Source of the DNA: GCA-2716065 sp036123135 | GTDB lineage: Bacteria; Bacteroidota; Bacteroidia; Flavobacteriales_D; Parvicellaceae | Length of the DNA: 16,708 nt | Direction of reading: 5' to 3' | Assembly (NCBI GenBank): GCA_036123135.1 | Contig: JAZADZ010000045.1 | Span: 1-16,708, forward strand | Shown: positions 1 through 7,923 of the stretch, in pieces | Layout of the letters: each line of letters starts with the position of its first letter | Numbering within the stretch: the first letter of the stretch is position 1 | Program-made: the position numbers and the translations under genes | The notes under the pieces: model-generated | Told to the model about the DNA's origin: nothing | Databases searched by the model: none | What the model saw: only the letters and a program-made list of their open reading frames with translations

Positions 1-515
1 GAAGTATGCATGTAACGTTCTCCTGAGTTTTCAAATGTCTCAATTTGTCCATTGCTAATCCGTGCCGGAGCATACTCTTTATTGGTTTTTTCCTCAGGTT
101 TATTGATTAATTTGGAAAGTGAACTTTTAAGCTTATCAATTTTTGTTTTTTCCTCTTGCTCTTCTTCTTTAATTGGTGCCAGTTTGTACTTGTATCCAAT
201 GCTGTTGTAGATGTACTTCAAATCATCATAAGTGGAATCACTTTCTAACAAAGAAATTGCAGGGTATGTTCCTCTTGTAACAAGTAAAAACTGGTTTGCC
301 AAACCATACCTCATATTGTCACGTATTTGTGCATACGTTAGTCTAGTTTTAGATGCAATTGTTCTATCAAGGCTAGAAATGTACATTTTGTAGTCAAAGG
401 GTACAATCATTAGCTTGTATTTTTTCATGTTGTCGGGCTGGTATGCTTGTTGATCGGTTTGACAACTATATGTATGAAGCAATGAAAAGGAAATGAGCAA
501 TAATAGAAACCTCAT
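1..515 (-). CDS. Exported protein of unknown function, 3' end beyond the window
   Basis: The open frame starts at an ATG (513-515) and continues through the left edge, giving at least 171 residues. The N-terminus (MRFLLLLISFSLLHTYSC) is a short basic start and a hydrophobic core ending in Cys18, so it is exported. TYSC is a poor lipobox, so a lipoprotein is possible but not certain. The mature part begins with a segment around KLMIVPFDYKMYIS and a mixed helical region. It then has a Glu/Lys-rich stretch (about residues 115-145) that looks like a flexible or coiled linker. I do not recognise the family. It lies 105 bases downstream of rseP on the same strand, with an imperfect -7-like box (TATCTTTA, 539-546) at the usual distance, so it may have its own promoter. 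The C-terminal part that would identify it is missing. Confidence 0.75.
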   Translation of the reverse strand, partial: MRFLLLLISFSLLHTYSCQTDQQAYQPDNMKKYKLMIVPFDYKMYISSLDRTIASKTRLTYAQIRDNMRYGLANQFLLVTRGTYPAISLLESDSTYDDLKYIYNSIGYKYKLAPIKEEEQEEKTKIDKLKSSLSKLINKPEEKTNKEYAPARISNGQIETFENSGERYMHT

Positions 516-538
516 GGCTTTTAGAAATAATTTAAAGC

Positions 539-546
539 TAAAGATA
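539..546 (-). promoter_or_regulatory. Possible -7 box of the left-edge gene
   Basis: TATCTTTA on the minus strand matches the Bacteroidota TAnnTTTG box at five of six fixed positions. It ends 23 bases before the ATG at 515, close to the 20-22 base spacing seen for better matches elsewhere in this window. No convincing -33 TTTG is present. Confidence 0.25.
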
Positions 547-620
547 CTACACACCAAAGTGTTATATTAAAGATAGACTGTAGGATTATTAGCAGTAAAA
601 TGTTAAGAAACACAATTTAC

Positions 621-1949
621 TTATCCGCCAATAATTGCTCTTTTAATGTCCATGCCATTGGCATATACCAACAAAGTAAGCAGAAGAACCATACCAATAA
701 CCTGTGCTCTTGTTAAGAAATTTTCACTTGGAGGCTTACCTGAAATCATTTCATAAATTAGAAATACTACGTGACCACCATCTAATGCAGGGATTGGCAG
801 AATGTTCATAAAGGCAAGTATAATTGAAAGAAGAGCGGTCATAACCCAAAAACTTTTCCAATTCCACTGAGCAGGGAACATACCTGCAATTGCTCCAAAT
901 CCTCCAATTTGTTTTGCACCTTCTTTAGTAAAAAGAAGGCTCATAGATTTGACGTAACTTGTTAGTGTTGTTGTTCCTTTTGAAATCCCAGCTGGAATAG
1001 ATTCAAAAAATCCGTATTGTTGTGTTTTGTAAGAAAGCAATTCATCTGGAGGCGTCTGGAAATAACCAAGCTTTCCTTCATTAGTTATGGTAATGGGTAA
1101 ACTCAATTTTTCACCTTCTCTGTAGATACCGAGAAGGACTTCTGTCCCTTTGTGGTTGGCGATTTCTTTTTGAAAATCAAAAACATATGGGAAAGAGGCA
1201 TTGTTGATTTCAACTATACTGTCGCCAGCCAATAGTCCTGCTTTTGCGGCTGGCATGGTATCTATTAAACTTTTAACAATGTTGGGGAACCTTGGAGCTG
1301 ATACAATTCCTTTAAGGTTTTTTCCAAGAATTACATCTACAATGTTGTCTGGAAGAATGACGCTAATTTCATTGCTATTTCTTAGAACTTGAAGTTCTCT
1401 TGCTCCATCAACTACCACCATTTTATTAACATCTCCAAATGTTTGAGACTGAACACCATCAGCTGAAAGTATTACATCACCCTCTGATAAACCAAATTCT
1501 TTCAATGATTCGTCCGAAAGATGCACTCCATATACGGCTTTATCATTGGGTAAGTATTCCTCACCCCAAACAAATAAAACCATAGCGTAAATGAAAAAAC
1601 CAAGTAGGAGGTTTACAATGACACCCCCAGTCATAATTATGAGACGTTGCCAAGCTGGTTTTGAACGAAATTCCCAAGGTTCAGCTGGTTTTTCTAATTG
1701 ATCTTTATCCATTGATTCGTCAATCATTCCAGCAATTTTAACATACCCTCCTAAGGGCAGCCAACCAATTCCGTACTCAGTTTCACCAATTTTCTTTTTG
1801 AACAAAGAAAACTTCCAGTCGAAAAAGAGATAAAACTTTTCAACTCTGGTTTTAAACCATTTTGCTGGAAGCATGTGTCCCATTTCGTGAAGAACAACAA
1901 TTATAGATAAACTAAGGATTAGCTGAGTAGCTTTTATCAAAATCTCCAT
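621..1949 (-). CDS. rseP: Site-2 zinc metalloprotease RseP (M50 family)
   Basis: An inner-membrane intramembrane protease of 442 residues, the normal length for the family. RseP cleaves single-pass membrane proteins such as anti-sigma factors and leftover signal peptides within the membrane. The zinc motif HExxH is HEMGH at residues 21-25 in the first transmembrane helix. The third metal ligand is in the NILPIPALDGGH motif near residue 390, followed by the last membrane helix. Two PDZ-like regions lie between (about 130-200 and 210-290, the second around AAKAGLLAGDSIVEIN). A transmembrane helix sits near residues 105-130 (IIMTGGVIVNLLLGFFIYAM). All expected catalytic residues are present. The ATG at 1949 puts HEMGH at the standard place. 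The gene follows the VWA gene by 31 bases, and a perfect TATATTTG box lies in that gap. The substrate is not visible here: no anti-sigma factor is in the window. Confidence 0.95.
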   Translation of the reverse strand: MEILIKATQLILSLSIIVVLHEMGHMLPAKWFKTRVEKFYLFFDWKFSLFKKKIGETEYGIGWLPLGGYVKIAGMIDESMDKDQLEKPAEPWEFRSKPAWQRLIIMTGGVIVNLLLGFFIYAMVLFVWGEEYLPNDKAVYGVHLSDESLKEFGLSEGDVILSADGVQSQTFGDVNKMVVVDGARELQVLRNSNEISVILPDNIVDVILGKNLKGIVSAPRFPNIVKSLIDTMPAAKAGLLAGDSIVEINNASFPYVFDFQKEIANHKGTEVLLGIYREGEKLSLPITITNEGKLGYFQTPPDELLSYKTQQYGFFESIPAGISKGTTTLTSYVKSMSLLFTKEGAKQIGGFGAIAGMFPAQWNWKSFWVMTALLSIILAFMNILPIPALDGGHVVFLIYEMISGKPPSENFLTRAQVIGMVLLLTLLVYANGMDIKRAIIGG

Positions 1950-1969
1950 AGAAAATTTTTAAGTGAACG

Positions 1970-1977
1970 CAAATATA
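1970..1977 (-). promoter_or_regulatory. Bacteroidota-type -7 promoter box for rseP
   Basis: TATATTTG on the minus strand is a full match to TAnnTTTG and ends 20 bases before the rseP ATG, inside the 31-base gap after the VWA gene. No good -33 TTTG is seen at 19-21 bases upstream, where the sequence runs into the end of the VWA gene. If used, it would let rseP be expressed independently of the upstream gene. Confidence 0.4.
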
Positions 1978-1980
1978 ATT

Positions 1981-3342
1981 CTATTTCTCAAACCCCTTAA
2001 AGGAGTTCATTTTTATTTCATTAACCAAGGAAAAAGTGGCACTTTCGTATGATTTTACGGGTATAAAATTTCCTCCTCCGTTTTTTGTTAAAAGAAGCAT
2101 ATTTTTTTCTGTTTCTTCCTTTGTTTTAATTCCAACAACAGAAATTTTAACCCCATTTTTATTGTATCTTTTTGCTATTCGATTGACATTTTCTTCCCCT
2201 TTATTGAAATCTCCGTCTGTAGCAATAATAACTTGGTTGTTTCCTTTTAAAATAAATTCTTCCATTGCCATTTTACATGCCAATTTAAGTCCTTCTCCTC
2301 CATCAGTTAGGCCTTTTGTTTTTAACCCACTAATAGTTGCTCTAAGGGTGTCTTTGTTGTTGCCATTTGTAGTGCTAAGAAGTAAATTGGCCGAGCTTGA
2401 ATACCCAACAATAGTTACTTTATCTATTGGGCGTATAAGTTGTACCAATTCTAGCATTGATGCTTTTAGGAGCTCTAGCTTTCCATTGTATTTCATTGAA
2501 GTCGAAATATCCAGTAGGAAAACTATATTATTGGCTAAGTAATTTTCTTTGCTAAAGATTCCTTTATCAAATTTATCAGTCTGATTAATATATGTTGTGC
2601 TGTCTTCTTCAAAATTGTTCGAAACCATGTTATTTAGATTCGATAGCGAATTTGGCGTATCTGCTTTAGAATTTTCGACTGGGATTAGAGAAAAAGTAAA
2701 AGAGTTATTTTTTCTGTTTACATAACAAAGCTTTTCAAAGTTCATAAATCCCTCTTTTTCAATAATTACGTAATAGAGTCCAGTAGGAATTTCTTTTTTA
2801 AAAACCCCCATTTTTTGTTTATGTCGATCAAAAATTGGGATGCCTTTATTTAAAAGTGTAAGCTTGAAATCGGAAAGCATTTGTCCTGTTTCTTTATTTT
2901 TTATTGCACATGTCAGATCAATATTGAGTAAATAAGAGGAGGGAATGGTTTTAAAACTTGGACAATCAACGCTGGAAAGAATGGGCTCTTTGGCAAAACC
3001 AGTAATTTCAAGTTCTTTCGGTTGATTAAAACATGAAAAATGAACGTTTATTTTTTCTTTGAAAAAACCTTTGTTTTTTGGCGCAAAGGAAATTCGAACA
3101 AAAACAGTACTATCAGGGTCAATTTTTTTATTTGAAAGTAAGATTTGATATCTTTTATCTACATCAAGGCGAAAGAGAAATATTACTTTTTCTGAAATAT
3201 TTTTTATTGGAACATCTACGAAGTTTTCCGAACTGTTTGATACTATTCCAAAATCTATAGATTGATTCCAAAGAAGGGGTTGCCCATAAAATCCAGCAAA
3301 AGATACAACCAAAAATAGGAATGAAGTGACAATATGATTCAT
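1981..3342 (-). CDS. Secreted VWA-domain protein with Ig-like and PEGA-like N-terminal domains
   Basis: The first in-frame start codon upstream is a TTG at 3360. The ATG at 3342 is preferred because it gives a clean signal peptide (MNHIVTSFLFLVVSFAGFYGQ) and 453 residues. After the signal peptide comes a beta-rich domain (about 25-115) of the ASH/DUF1573 type, marked by FGIV, the NISEKVIFLF strand and the SFAPKNKG motif. A second beta domain (about 140-225) resembles a PEGA or carboxypeptidase-regulatory fold (IPTGLYYVIIEKEGF). A low-complexity linker leads to a VWA domain (about 270-440). Its metal site is intact: DISTS at 278-282, Thr346 and the Asp of ATDGD at 376, so it should bind a divalent cation and a protein ligand. 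The role is unknown. The protein is probably periplasmic or surface exposed, since no C-terminal T9SS tail or membrane anchor is seen. It follows the terminator of the hydrolase gene, so it begins a new transcript. Confidence 0.85.
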   Translation of the reverse strand: MNHIVTSFLFLVVSFAGFYGQPLLWNQSIDFGIVSNSSENFVDVPIKNISEKVIFLFRLDVDKRYQILLSNKKIDPDSTVFVRISFAPKNKGFFKEKINVHFSCFNQPKELEITGFAKEPILSSVDCPSFKTIPSSYLLNIDLTCAIKNKETGQMLSDFKLTLLNKGIPIFDRHKQKMGVFKKEIPTGLYYVIIEKEGFMNFEKLCYVNRKNNSFTFSLIPVENSKADTPNSLSNLNNMVSNNFEEDSTTYINQTDKFDKGIFSKENYLANNIVFLLDISTSMKYNGKLELLKASMLELVQLIRPIDKVTIVGYSSSANLLLSTTNGNNKDTLRATISGLKTKGLTDGGEGLKLACKMAMEEFILKGNNQVIIATDGDFNKGEENVNRIAKRYNKNGVKISVVGIKTKEETEKNMLLLTKNGGGNFIPVKSYESATFSLVNEIKMNSFKGFEK

Positions 3343-3386
3343 TAGAATACTAACTGTCAACTATGAAATTAATTGTAAAACAAAGC

Positions 3387-3414
3387 AAAAAAAAGCCCCC
3401 TGTTAAGGAGGCTT
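3387..3414 (-). terminator. Rho-independent terminator after the T9SS hydrolase gene
   Basis: On the minus strand an 8-base-pair stem (AAGCCTCC with GGGGGCTT, one G-T pair) closes a six-base loop and is followed directly by a run of T residues. It begins 21 bases after the stop codon of the hydrolase gene and precedes the VWA gene. It therefore ends the receptor/hydrolase transcript. Confidence 0.85.
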
Positions 3415-3435
3415 AAATTAAAAACGTGGTAAATG

Positions 3436-5004
3436 TTACTTCACAACTAACTTTTCAGTAATTATTCCTTCGTTGAAATGGATGTTGACAATATACATTC
3501 CAGAAGATAAATCTAGATTGTTGAGCTCGAAAAGAGGTGTATTTAATCCATCTTTTTTAGCAACTAGTCTACCAGCTGTGCTGTAAATTTCAAATCCTGA
3601 CATGGACAAATTATCTGTCGAAATAGTGATGTTCGATTCTGTTGGATTTGGAAAAATAGAAACAGTGGTATTTAAAGCAGTTTCTTGTACACCTACAGTA
3701 TTTCCCGGAAGAAGTAATGTGTTAACAATTCTTGGACAGAAAAAACCAAGTGTTGAGTCAATGTAAGCTAATGATTTACCGATACTCATATTTGGATTTG
3801 TAGCCAAACCATTAGCATGGCAGCCTTGCGCTTCAACGGCAGTTAAACCAACTGCAGGTGCAATCGCAGTAACAAGAGTTGTAGAATCCCAAAAATCCCA
3901 TGGCGCACTTTCAAATGGGTTTCCAGTCATGTAGGGAAAAACGTGGTCTACAGAGTTGGTAATAGTAGTACCGTTTTGATCTACAAAACCACCAGCTACA
4001 AGTCCTTGAGAGGCTGCTTGAGCAGCAGTGGTATAAGGATCGTTGTAAGAACCAGCAGAAATACTCGCATTATTTCCAAGTGCATTGGCTTGAGCAACGA
4101 CATCGTAGGAACCAGAAATATCAGTGGTAACAATACCAATTTGTTGAACCGATACATCTCCAGTCGAATAAATAGCTGTTGGATCAGTTGGACAGTGAAC
4201 AGCTGCCATAGGAACATCACCAGCTTCAAGCCAGCTTAAATCTCCCATTCCGCCACCCATGCTTAATACCATGTGTACGTCATTTGAGTAACCAACGTTA
4301 TTTTCCATATTTAAAACAGGATTTCCTCCATATCCGTCCCAGTCTCCAAGAGCTGCAGTATCGAGTAAAGGAATTGGATTTGTTGGATCAGTTAAGTCTA
4401 GGAACTTTGGAAGTTGAATGTCCTCTAACTTGTTTACAGTCGCATAACCTAGGGCAACCCAACCTCCAGAACCTTGACCAGAAAGGATGATTTTTGAGGT
4501 ATCAATTCCGTAAGTGTTTCCACCTTCAAAATCTTGTCTGAAATATCGAACAGCAGCTTTACAATCCTGTATAGCTCTGTATACAGCAATCATTAAGCTA
4601 GCAGCTCTTTCTGTTTGTGTAGGAAGTGTAGGATTCCATCCCAATCGATATTCAATATTAGCAACAACATAACCTCTTTTAGCGTAGTCTTCGCAAATAG
4701 CATTGGTTGCAAAGTCTTGTCGCATTCCAGTTGGATTTCCATTATATAAAATGGGTAAAAAAGTACCTGTATGCATGTGAATAATTAATGGTCTACTGGT
4801 TTCAGTATCTCCTGTAGGCTGGTAAACTTCCATTGGTAGTGCTTGAGCAGTAGGAGTTCCAGTAAGAACGGACATATTGGTTGCGTAGACAACGTTGGGC
4901 GTGATGTCTACAGCTGAGAAAACCTGGTCAATGTACCTGGTTTGCGCAGTTGAAGTGCCAATAAATAGAATTGACATTAGAAAAGAAGTGTATAATTTTT
5001 TCAT
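3436..5004 (-). CDS. Secreted alpha/beta-hydrolase-like protein with T9SS sorting tail, probable nucleophile loss
   Basis: A 522-residue secreted protein. The signal peptide is MKKLYTSFLMSILFIGTSTA. Residues 55-190 carry the start of an alpha/beta-hydrolase fold: PLIIHMHTGTF (72-82) at the oxyanion-loop position, YAKRGYVVANIEYRLG (107-122), and the AAVRYFRQ helix before the elbow strand. The elbow reads KIILSGQGSGGW (171-182). Aligned with the usual GxSxGG elbow, the nucleophile position is Gly178, and a serine sits one residue later (Ser179), where alanine or serine is common. The protein may therefore be inactive or use a shifted serine. The region 210-430 is Gly/Asp/Asn-rich and not recognised. 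Residues about 448-522 are a type A T9SS sorting domain (SIFPNPTESNITIS, then GMYIVNIHF and the terminal EKLVVK), so the protein is exported across the outer membrane and attached or released. It lies 59 bases after the TonB-dependent receptor gene and is followed by a strong terminator. A carboxylesterase/lipase-like ancestry is likely; the substrate is unknown. Confidence 0.88.
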   Translation of the reverse strand: MKKLYTSFLMSILFIGTSTAQTRYIDQVFSAVDITPNVVYATNMSVLTGTPTAQALPMEVYQPTGDTETSRPLIIHMHTGTFLPILYNGNPTGMRQDFATNAICEDYAKRGYVVANIEYRLGWNPTLPTQTERAASLMIAVYRAIQDCKAAVRYFRQDFEGGNTYGIDTSKIILSGQGSGGWVALGYATVNKLEDIQLPKFLDLTDPTNPIPLLDTAALGDWDGYGGNPVLNMENNVGYSNDVHMVLSMGGGMGDLSWLEAGDVPMAAVHCPTDPTAIYSTGDVSVQQIGIVTTDISGSYDVVAQANALGNNASISAGSYNDPYTTAAQAASQGLVAGGFVDQNGTTITNSVDHVFPYMTGNPFESAPWDFWDSTTLVTAIAPAVGLTAVEAQGCHANGLATNPNMSIGKSLAYIDSTLGFFCPRIVNTLLLPGNTVGVQETALNTTVSIFPNPTESNITISTDNLSMSGFEIYSTAGRLVAKKDGLNTPLFELNNLDLSSGMYIVNIHFNEGIITEKLVVK

Positions 5005-5026
5005 AGGATATTAATTTGTTAATCAT

Positions 5027-5057
5027 CAAATTTAAACAAATAAACAAGAATTTGAAA
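5027..5057 (-). promoter_or_regulatory. Candidate promoter of the T9SS hydrolase gene
   Basis: A perfect TAnnTTTG box, TAAATTTG (5027-5034, minus strand), ends 22 bases before the ATG. A near -33 element, TTTC (5054-5057), lies 19 bases further up. Both are inside the 59-base gap after the receptor gene, so the hydrolase may have its own promoter as well as read-through from the receptor. Confidence 0.4.
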
Positions 5058-5063
5058 TGAAAA

Positions 5064-7865
5064 TTATTTGTTTTCCCAATCGAAAACAATTGAAAAATAA
5101 ATCATTCTACCAACATATGGCCCTCCGTAGACTTGTAAAACCTTGTTGTTTAGCGCATTTGACGCACCTATTTTAGCAGTTAGGTTAAGTTTGGGAAGTT
5201 TCTTGTTAACTTGTAGGTCCAGCAATCCATAGGTAGGTACTTCCCCAGTAAACTGAGGAGAACCTTCAAATAAAAAGCCTTCAATCCACTTGTAGTTTAT
5301 GTTGAACCCAAGTCCTGAAATATTTAATTTTTCTAATTCCATATTTTGACCACTTAAACCAATGTTAAATTTATGCTCGGGAGTATTGTAGGCAGGTATA
5401 ATTGGATCATCGGTTTGCTGGTTGAGCCTATTCCAGGAATAGTTTCCATTGAAACCATAATACTTACCGAAATAATAATTTATACCAATTGAAAATCCTT
5501 GGGTGGTTATTCTTTGATTGGAATTTGTGGCAATTCGGTAAACGTTTCGAATTAGTGGGGTATTTATATCAGAGACTTCCATATCCACGCCATTGATAAA
5601 ACCAATGAAATCTCTGTACCAGCTGTAATAATAGCTAGCATCGATATAGACTTTATTTTTTAATATACCTCTGTAGCCAAATTCGATGGATTTAACCTTT
5701 TCCGGCTGAATTGGGTCAAGATTGAAATAGTTTAATGTGTCGGGATTTTGAGTATACGCAAAGTTTCTCAAGGATTCAACAGTTACCAGTGAGTCATAGC
5801 CACTAATATTTCCAACTAAAATAGCTCTTCCAACATTATAATACATGTACTGATTGAGTAATGTTGGATTTCTGATTGCTGAGCTAAATGTGGAACGAAA
5901 TGTGTGATTTTCATTGGCCTTGTAAATGAAAGATCCAGCAGGTGAGGGAAGTAATTTAAAGTTCTGATTTTTATCAATTCTAAGGGTAGTTTTAAAAATT
6001 AAACGGTCAGACAAAAAACTTTTTTCAAATCCTCCGTATACTCCAAACTCTTTGTTTAAAATAACTACTCCATTGGTGTCACTAAAAAGTGATCCCTCTG
6101 ATTTAGGTTGATACATTCTACCATTGGCTCCTAAGGTAAATTCAGCAAAATCCGACTTGAATTTCTTTTCAGCATGGAAATGATACAATGCTGAACGATC
6201 TATTATTTTTGATCCTCCTTCCAAAAAAGAAGCATTCGAAGTAATAACGTTCAACATTGAATCGAATCGAGCAGTTCCAGGTTCGAAAAAATCAATGTAA
6301 TCAGGCTGTCCACCGTCATATGAATTGGCATTATTTGCTGCAAGTTGGTGCCATCCTGATATTAGATCGCTATTGGCAGCTAGCAGCGAGTCTATGGGGC
6401 CAAAATCAAATGGTACTCCGATCTGTGGGTCCCATTGGATATCAGGTCCTAACGCTTGAACACTATCAACTATGTTATTGGACCAATATTCGCGATATCT
6501 GTCGTTCCATTTCCAGTCTTCTGATGCAGCATCTTGAAGTAAAAATGCCGTAAGTACAGCATCATAGGAGTTTCCAGCATCTTCATGAGTTGCATAGGCA
6601 CGAATAAAAAAGTCATCTTCCTTTTTGATTTCAATTCTATTTTGAAAAAATAAAATATCACGTAAACTAAATCGGTTATCTCCTTGGTAAACAGTTGTTC
6701 CTGTTCCAAAATTTGAAGATGCAATAAGTTCTATATCATCGCTTAGCATGTAGTGAAGTGCAAGGGCTGTTTTTAAGTTTTTGGTGTCGTAATCAACAAT
6801 ATCTTGCTCCCAATAACCAGTCCTGTGCCATCTGCCAAGACCAGGATATGAAATTCTTCCGCCAGGATCAGAAGCATTATTTATGTTTGGCGATAAATTT
6901 TCATCTCCATATCTATTTATGGCATCGTATCCACCTGGGTTGAATTCGTCAGTATCTAAATCTGCAACTGCATTTGAGTTGTCCGCTACCCAATCATCAG
7001 CGCTCATGTAGAAAAAATTGAATTTGTAGGCGAATTTATCTTTACCCTCCTTATTCTTAAAAACTTGAGCATATCGAACAGCATATTCATTTAAAGCTCT
7101 TTCTCCTAATTTCACACTTGCAGAAAAGCCTGGAAAAACAAAAGGACTTTTGGTATTCATACTTATGACTCCGTTAAAAGCATTCGGTCCAAAAAATGCT
7201 GAGCTAGCTCCAGAAATTATTTCAACCTTCATAAGGTCAAGTTCTGATGCTCCTAGAAAGTTACCAAGTGCGAAGTTGAGGCCTGGTGAAGCATTGTCAA
7301 CACCATCGATTATTTGTAATGAACGAACAGGTGATGTACTATTAAATCCTCTTGTGTTAATCACCCTGAATCCAAGACTTGCAGAAGTTAAATCTACTCC
7401 TTTTAAGTGACTTAGCCCTTCATAAAAATTGGTAGCTGGAGTTTCTTTGATTCCATTGATGGTCATGGTCTCAACAGTTAGAGGAGCTTCTTTAGTTTTT
7501 TCACTCATTCTACTAACAACTTCGACAACATCCAGTTCCATTGAAGTTGTGGAGAGATTAACTTTTACTTTTTCAGAGAATGATTTTACAATTATTTCTT
7601 TAGAAGTATAGCCAACATAAGAGATTTCCAGAGTCAATGGTGGTAGCTCTTTGGTCGTTATTTTAAACTCGCCATTGATATCCGTAACCCCTCCACTCGA
7701 AGTACCTTTGATTTTTACTGTAGCACCAATTAAATCTTCGCCGCTTTTTTCGTCCAGAATTTTCCCAGTCAAAATCGATTGAGAGAAAATTGAATTAAAC
7801 ACAAAAAGCATTGAGAAAAAGGCAACGAGTTTTAAAGAAATTTGTTTCTGGATAGCTGTATTCAT
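5064..7865 (-). CDS. TonB-dependent outer-membrane receptor with carboxypeptidase-regulatory-like domain
   Basis: A 933-residue outer-membrane transporter that would import a ligand using energy from TonB/ExbBD. It has a signal peptide (about 1-29, ending IFSQ). A CarboxypepD_reg-like beta domain (about 30-105) follows, with LTGKILDEKSGEDLIGATV and the YVGYTSKEI strand. A possible TonB box lies at LDVVEVV (111-117). The plug domain (about 125-240) shows NTRGFNSTSPVR (170-181), LQIIDGVDN and VEIISGASSAFFGPNAFNGV. The rest is a 22-strand-type barrel, ending with a typical aromatic-rich last strand (MIYFSIVFDWENK). The N-terminal extension is SusC-like, but no SusD gene is next to it, so it is better called a stand-alone receptor. 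Its partner in the window is the T9SS hydrolase-like gene downstream. The ligand cannot be read from the sequence. It is separated from the ABC ATPase gene upstream by 58 bases, which contain a perfect TATATTTG box. Confidence 0.93.
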   Translation of the reverse strand: MNTAIQKQISLKLVAFFSMLFVFNSIFSQSILTGKILDEKSGEDLIGATVKIKGTSSGGVTDINGEFKITTKELPPLTLEISYVGYTSKEIIVKSFSEKVKVNLSTTSMELDVVEVVSRMSEKTKEAPLTVETMTINGIKETPATNFYEGLSHLKGVDLTSASLGFRVINTRGFNSTSPVRSLQIIDGVDNASPGLNFALGNFLGASELDLMKVEIISGASSAFFGPNAFNGVISMNTKSPFVFPGFSASVKLGERALNEYAVRYAQVFKNKEGKDKFAYKFNFFYMSADDWVADNSNAVADLDTDEFNPGGYDAINRYGDENLSPNINNASDPGGRISYPGLGRWHRTGYWEQDIVDYDTKNLKTALALHYMLSDDIELIASSNFGTGTTVYQGDNRFSLRDILFFQNRIEIKKEDDFFIRAYATHEDAGNSYDAVLTAFLLQDAASEDWKWNDRYREYWSNNIVDSVQALGPDIQWDPQIGVPFDFGPIDSLLAANSDLISGWHQLAANNANSYDGGQPDYIDFFEPGTARFDSMLNVITSNASFLEGGSKIIDRSALYHFHAEKKFKSDFAEFTLGANGRMYQPKSEGSLFSDTNGVVILNKEFGVYGGFEKSFLSDRLIFKTTLRIDKNQNFKLLPSPAGSFIYKANENHTFRSTFSSAIRNPTLLNQYMYYNVGRAILVGNISGYDSLVTVESLRNFAYTQNPDTLNYFNLDPIQPEKVKSIEFGYRGILKNKVYIDASYYYSWYRDFIGFINGVDMEVSDINTPLIRNVYRIATNSNQRITTQGFSIGINYYFGKYYGFNGNYSWNRLNQQTDDPIIPAYNTPEHKFNIGLSGQNMELEKLNISGLGFNINYKWIEGFLFEGSPQFTGEVPTYGLLDLQVNKKLPKLNLTAKIGASNALNNKVLQVYGGPYVGRMIYFSIVFDWENK

Positions 7866-7885
7866 AAAAAAATTGCTTAATTAAT

Positions 7886-7893
7886 CAAATATA
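7886..7893 (-). promoter_or_regulatory. Bacteroidota-type -7 promoter box for the TonB-dependent receptor
   Basis: TATATTTG on the minus strand is a full match to TAnnTTTG and ends 20 bases before the receptor ATG. A TTTG sits upstream, but only 14 bases away (normal is 19-21), so the -33 element is not convincing. The box suggests that the receptor and hydrolase can be transcribed separately from the ABC ATPase gene. Confidence 0.4.
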
Positions 7894-7923
7894 CTAATTC
7901 TCTTACTCAAAGAATAAGTAAAG

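Noticed and set aside
536..570. Short ACAC/GTGT inverted repeat upstream of the left-edge gene
   Set aside because: Only four base pairs pair cleanly; too weak to call an operator or terminator.
2036..2542. A 168-codon plus-strand open frame opposite the VWA domain
   Set aside because: It is the mirror of a conserved VWA coding frame; the Phe/Leu/Ser-rich translation is typical of antisense reading of an AT-rich gene.
3343..3360. TTG start six codons upstream for the VWA protein
   Set aside because: The ATG at 3342 starts a cleaner signal peptide, and the extra residues TVSIL add nothing recognisable.
3943..4239. A 98-codon plus-strand open frame inside the T9SS hydrolase gene
   Set aside because: It is antisense to a well-supported gene, its product is low in recognisable motifs and it has no promoter-like or ribosome-binding signal.
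5064..7865. Classical SusC/SusD glycan-utilisation locus
   Set aside because: No SusD-like lipoprotein and no glycoside hydrolase is next to the receptor.
7895..7920. Possible hairpin between the ABC ATPase and receptor genes
   Set aside because: The pairing is short, has mismatches and is not followed by a T-run on the transcribed strand, so it is not called a terminator.
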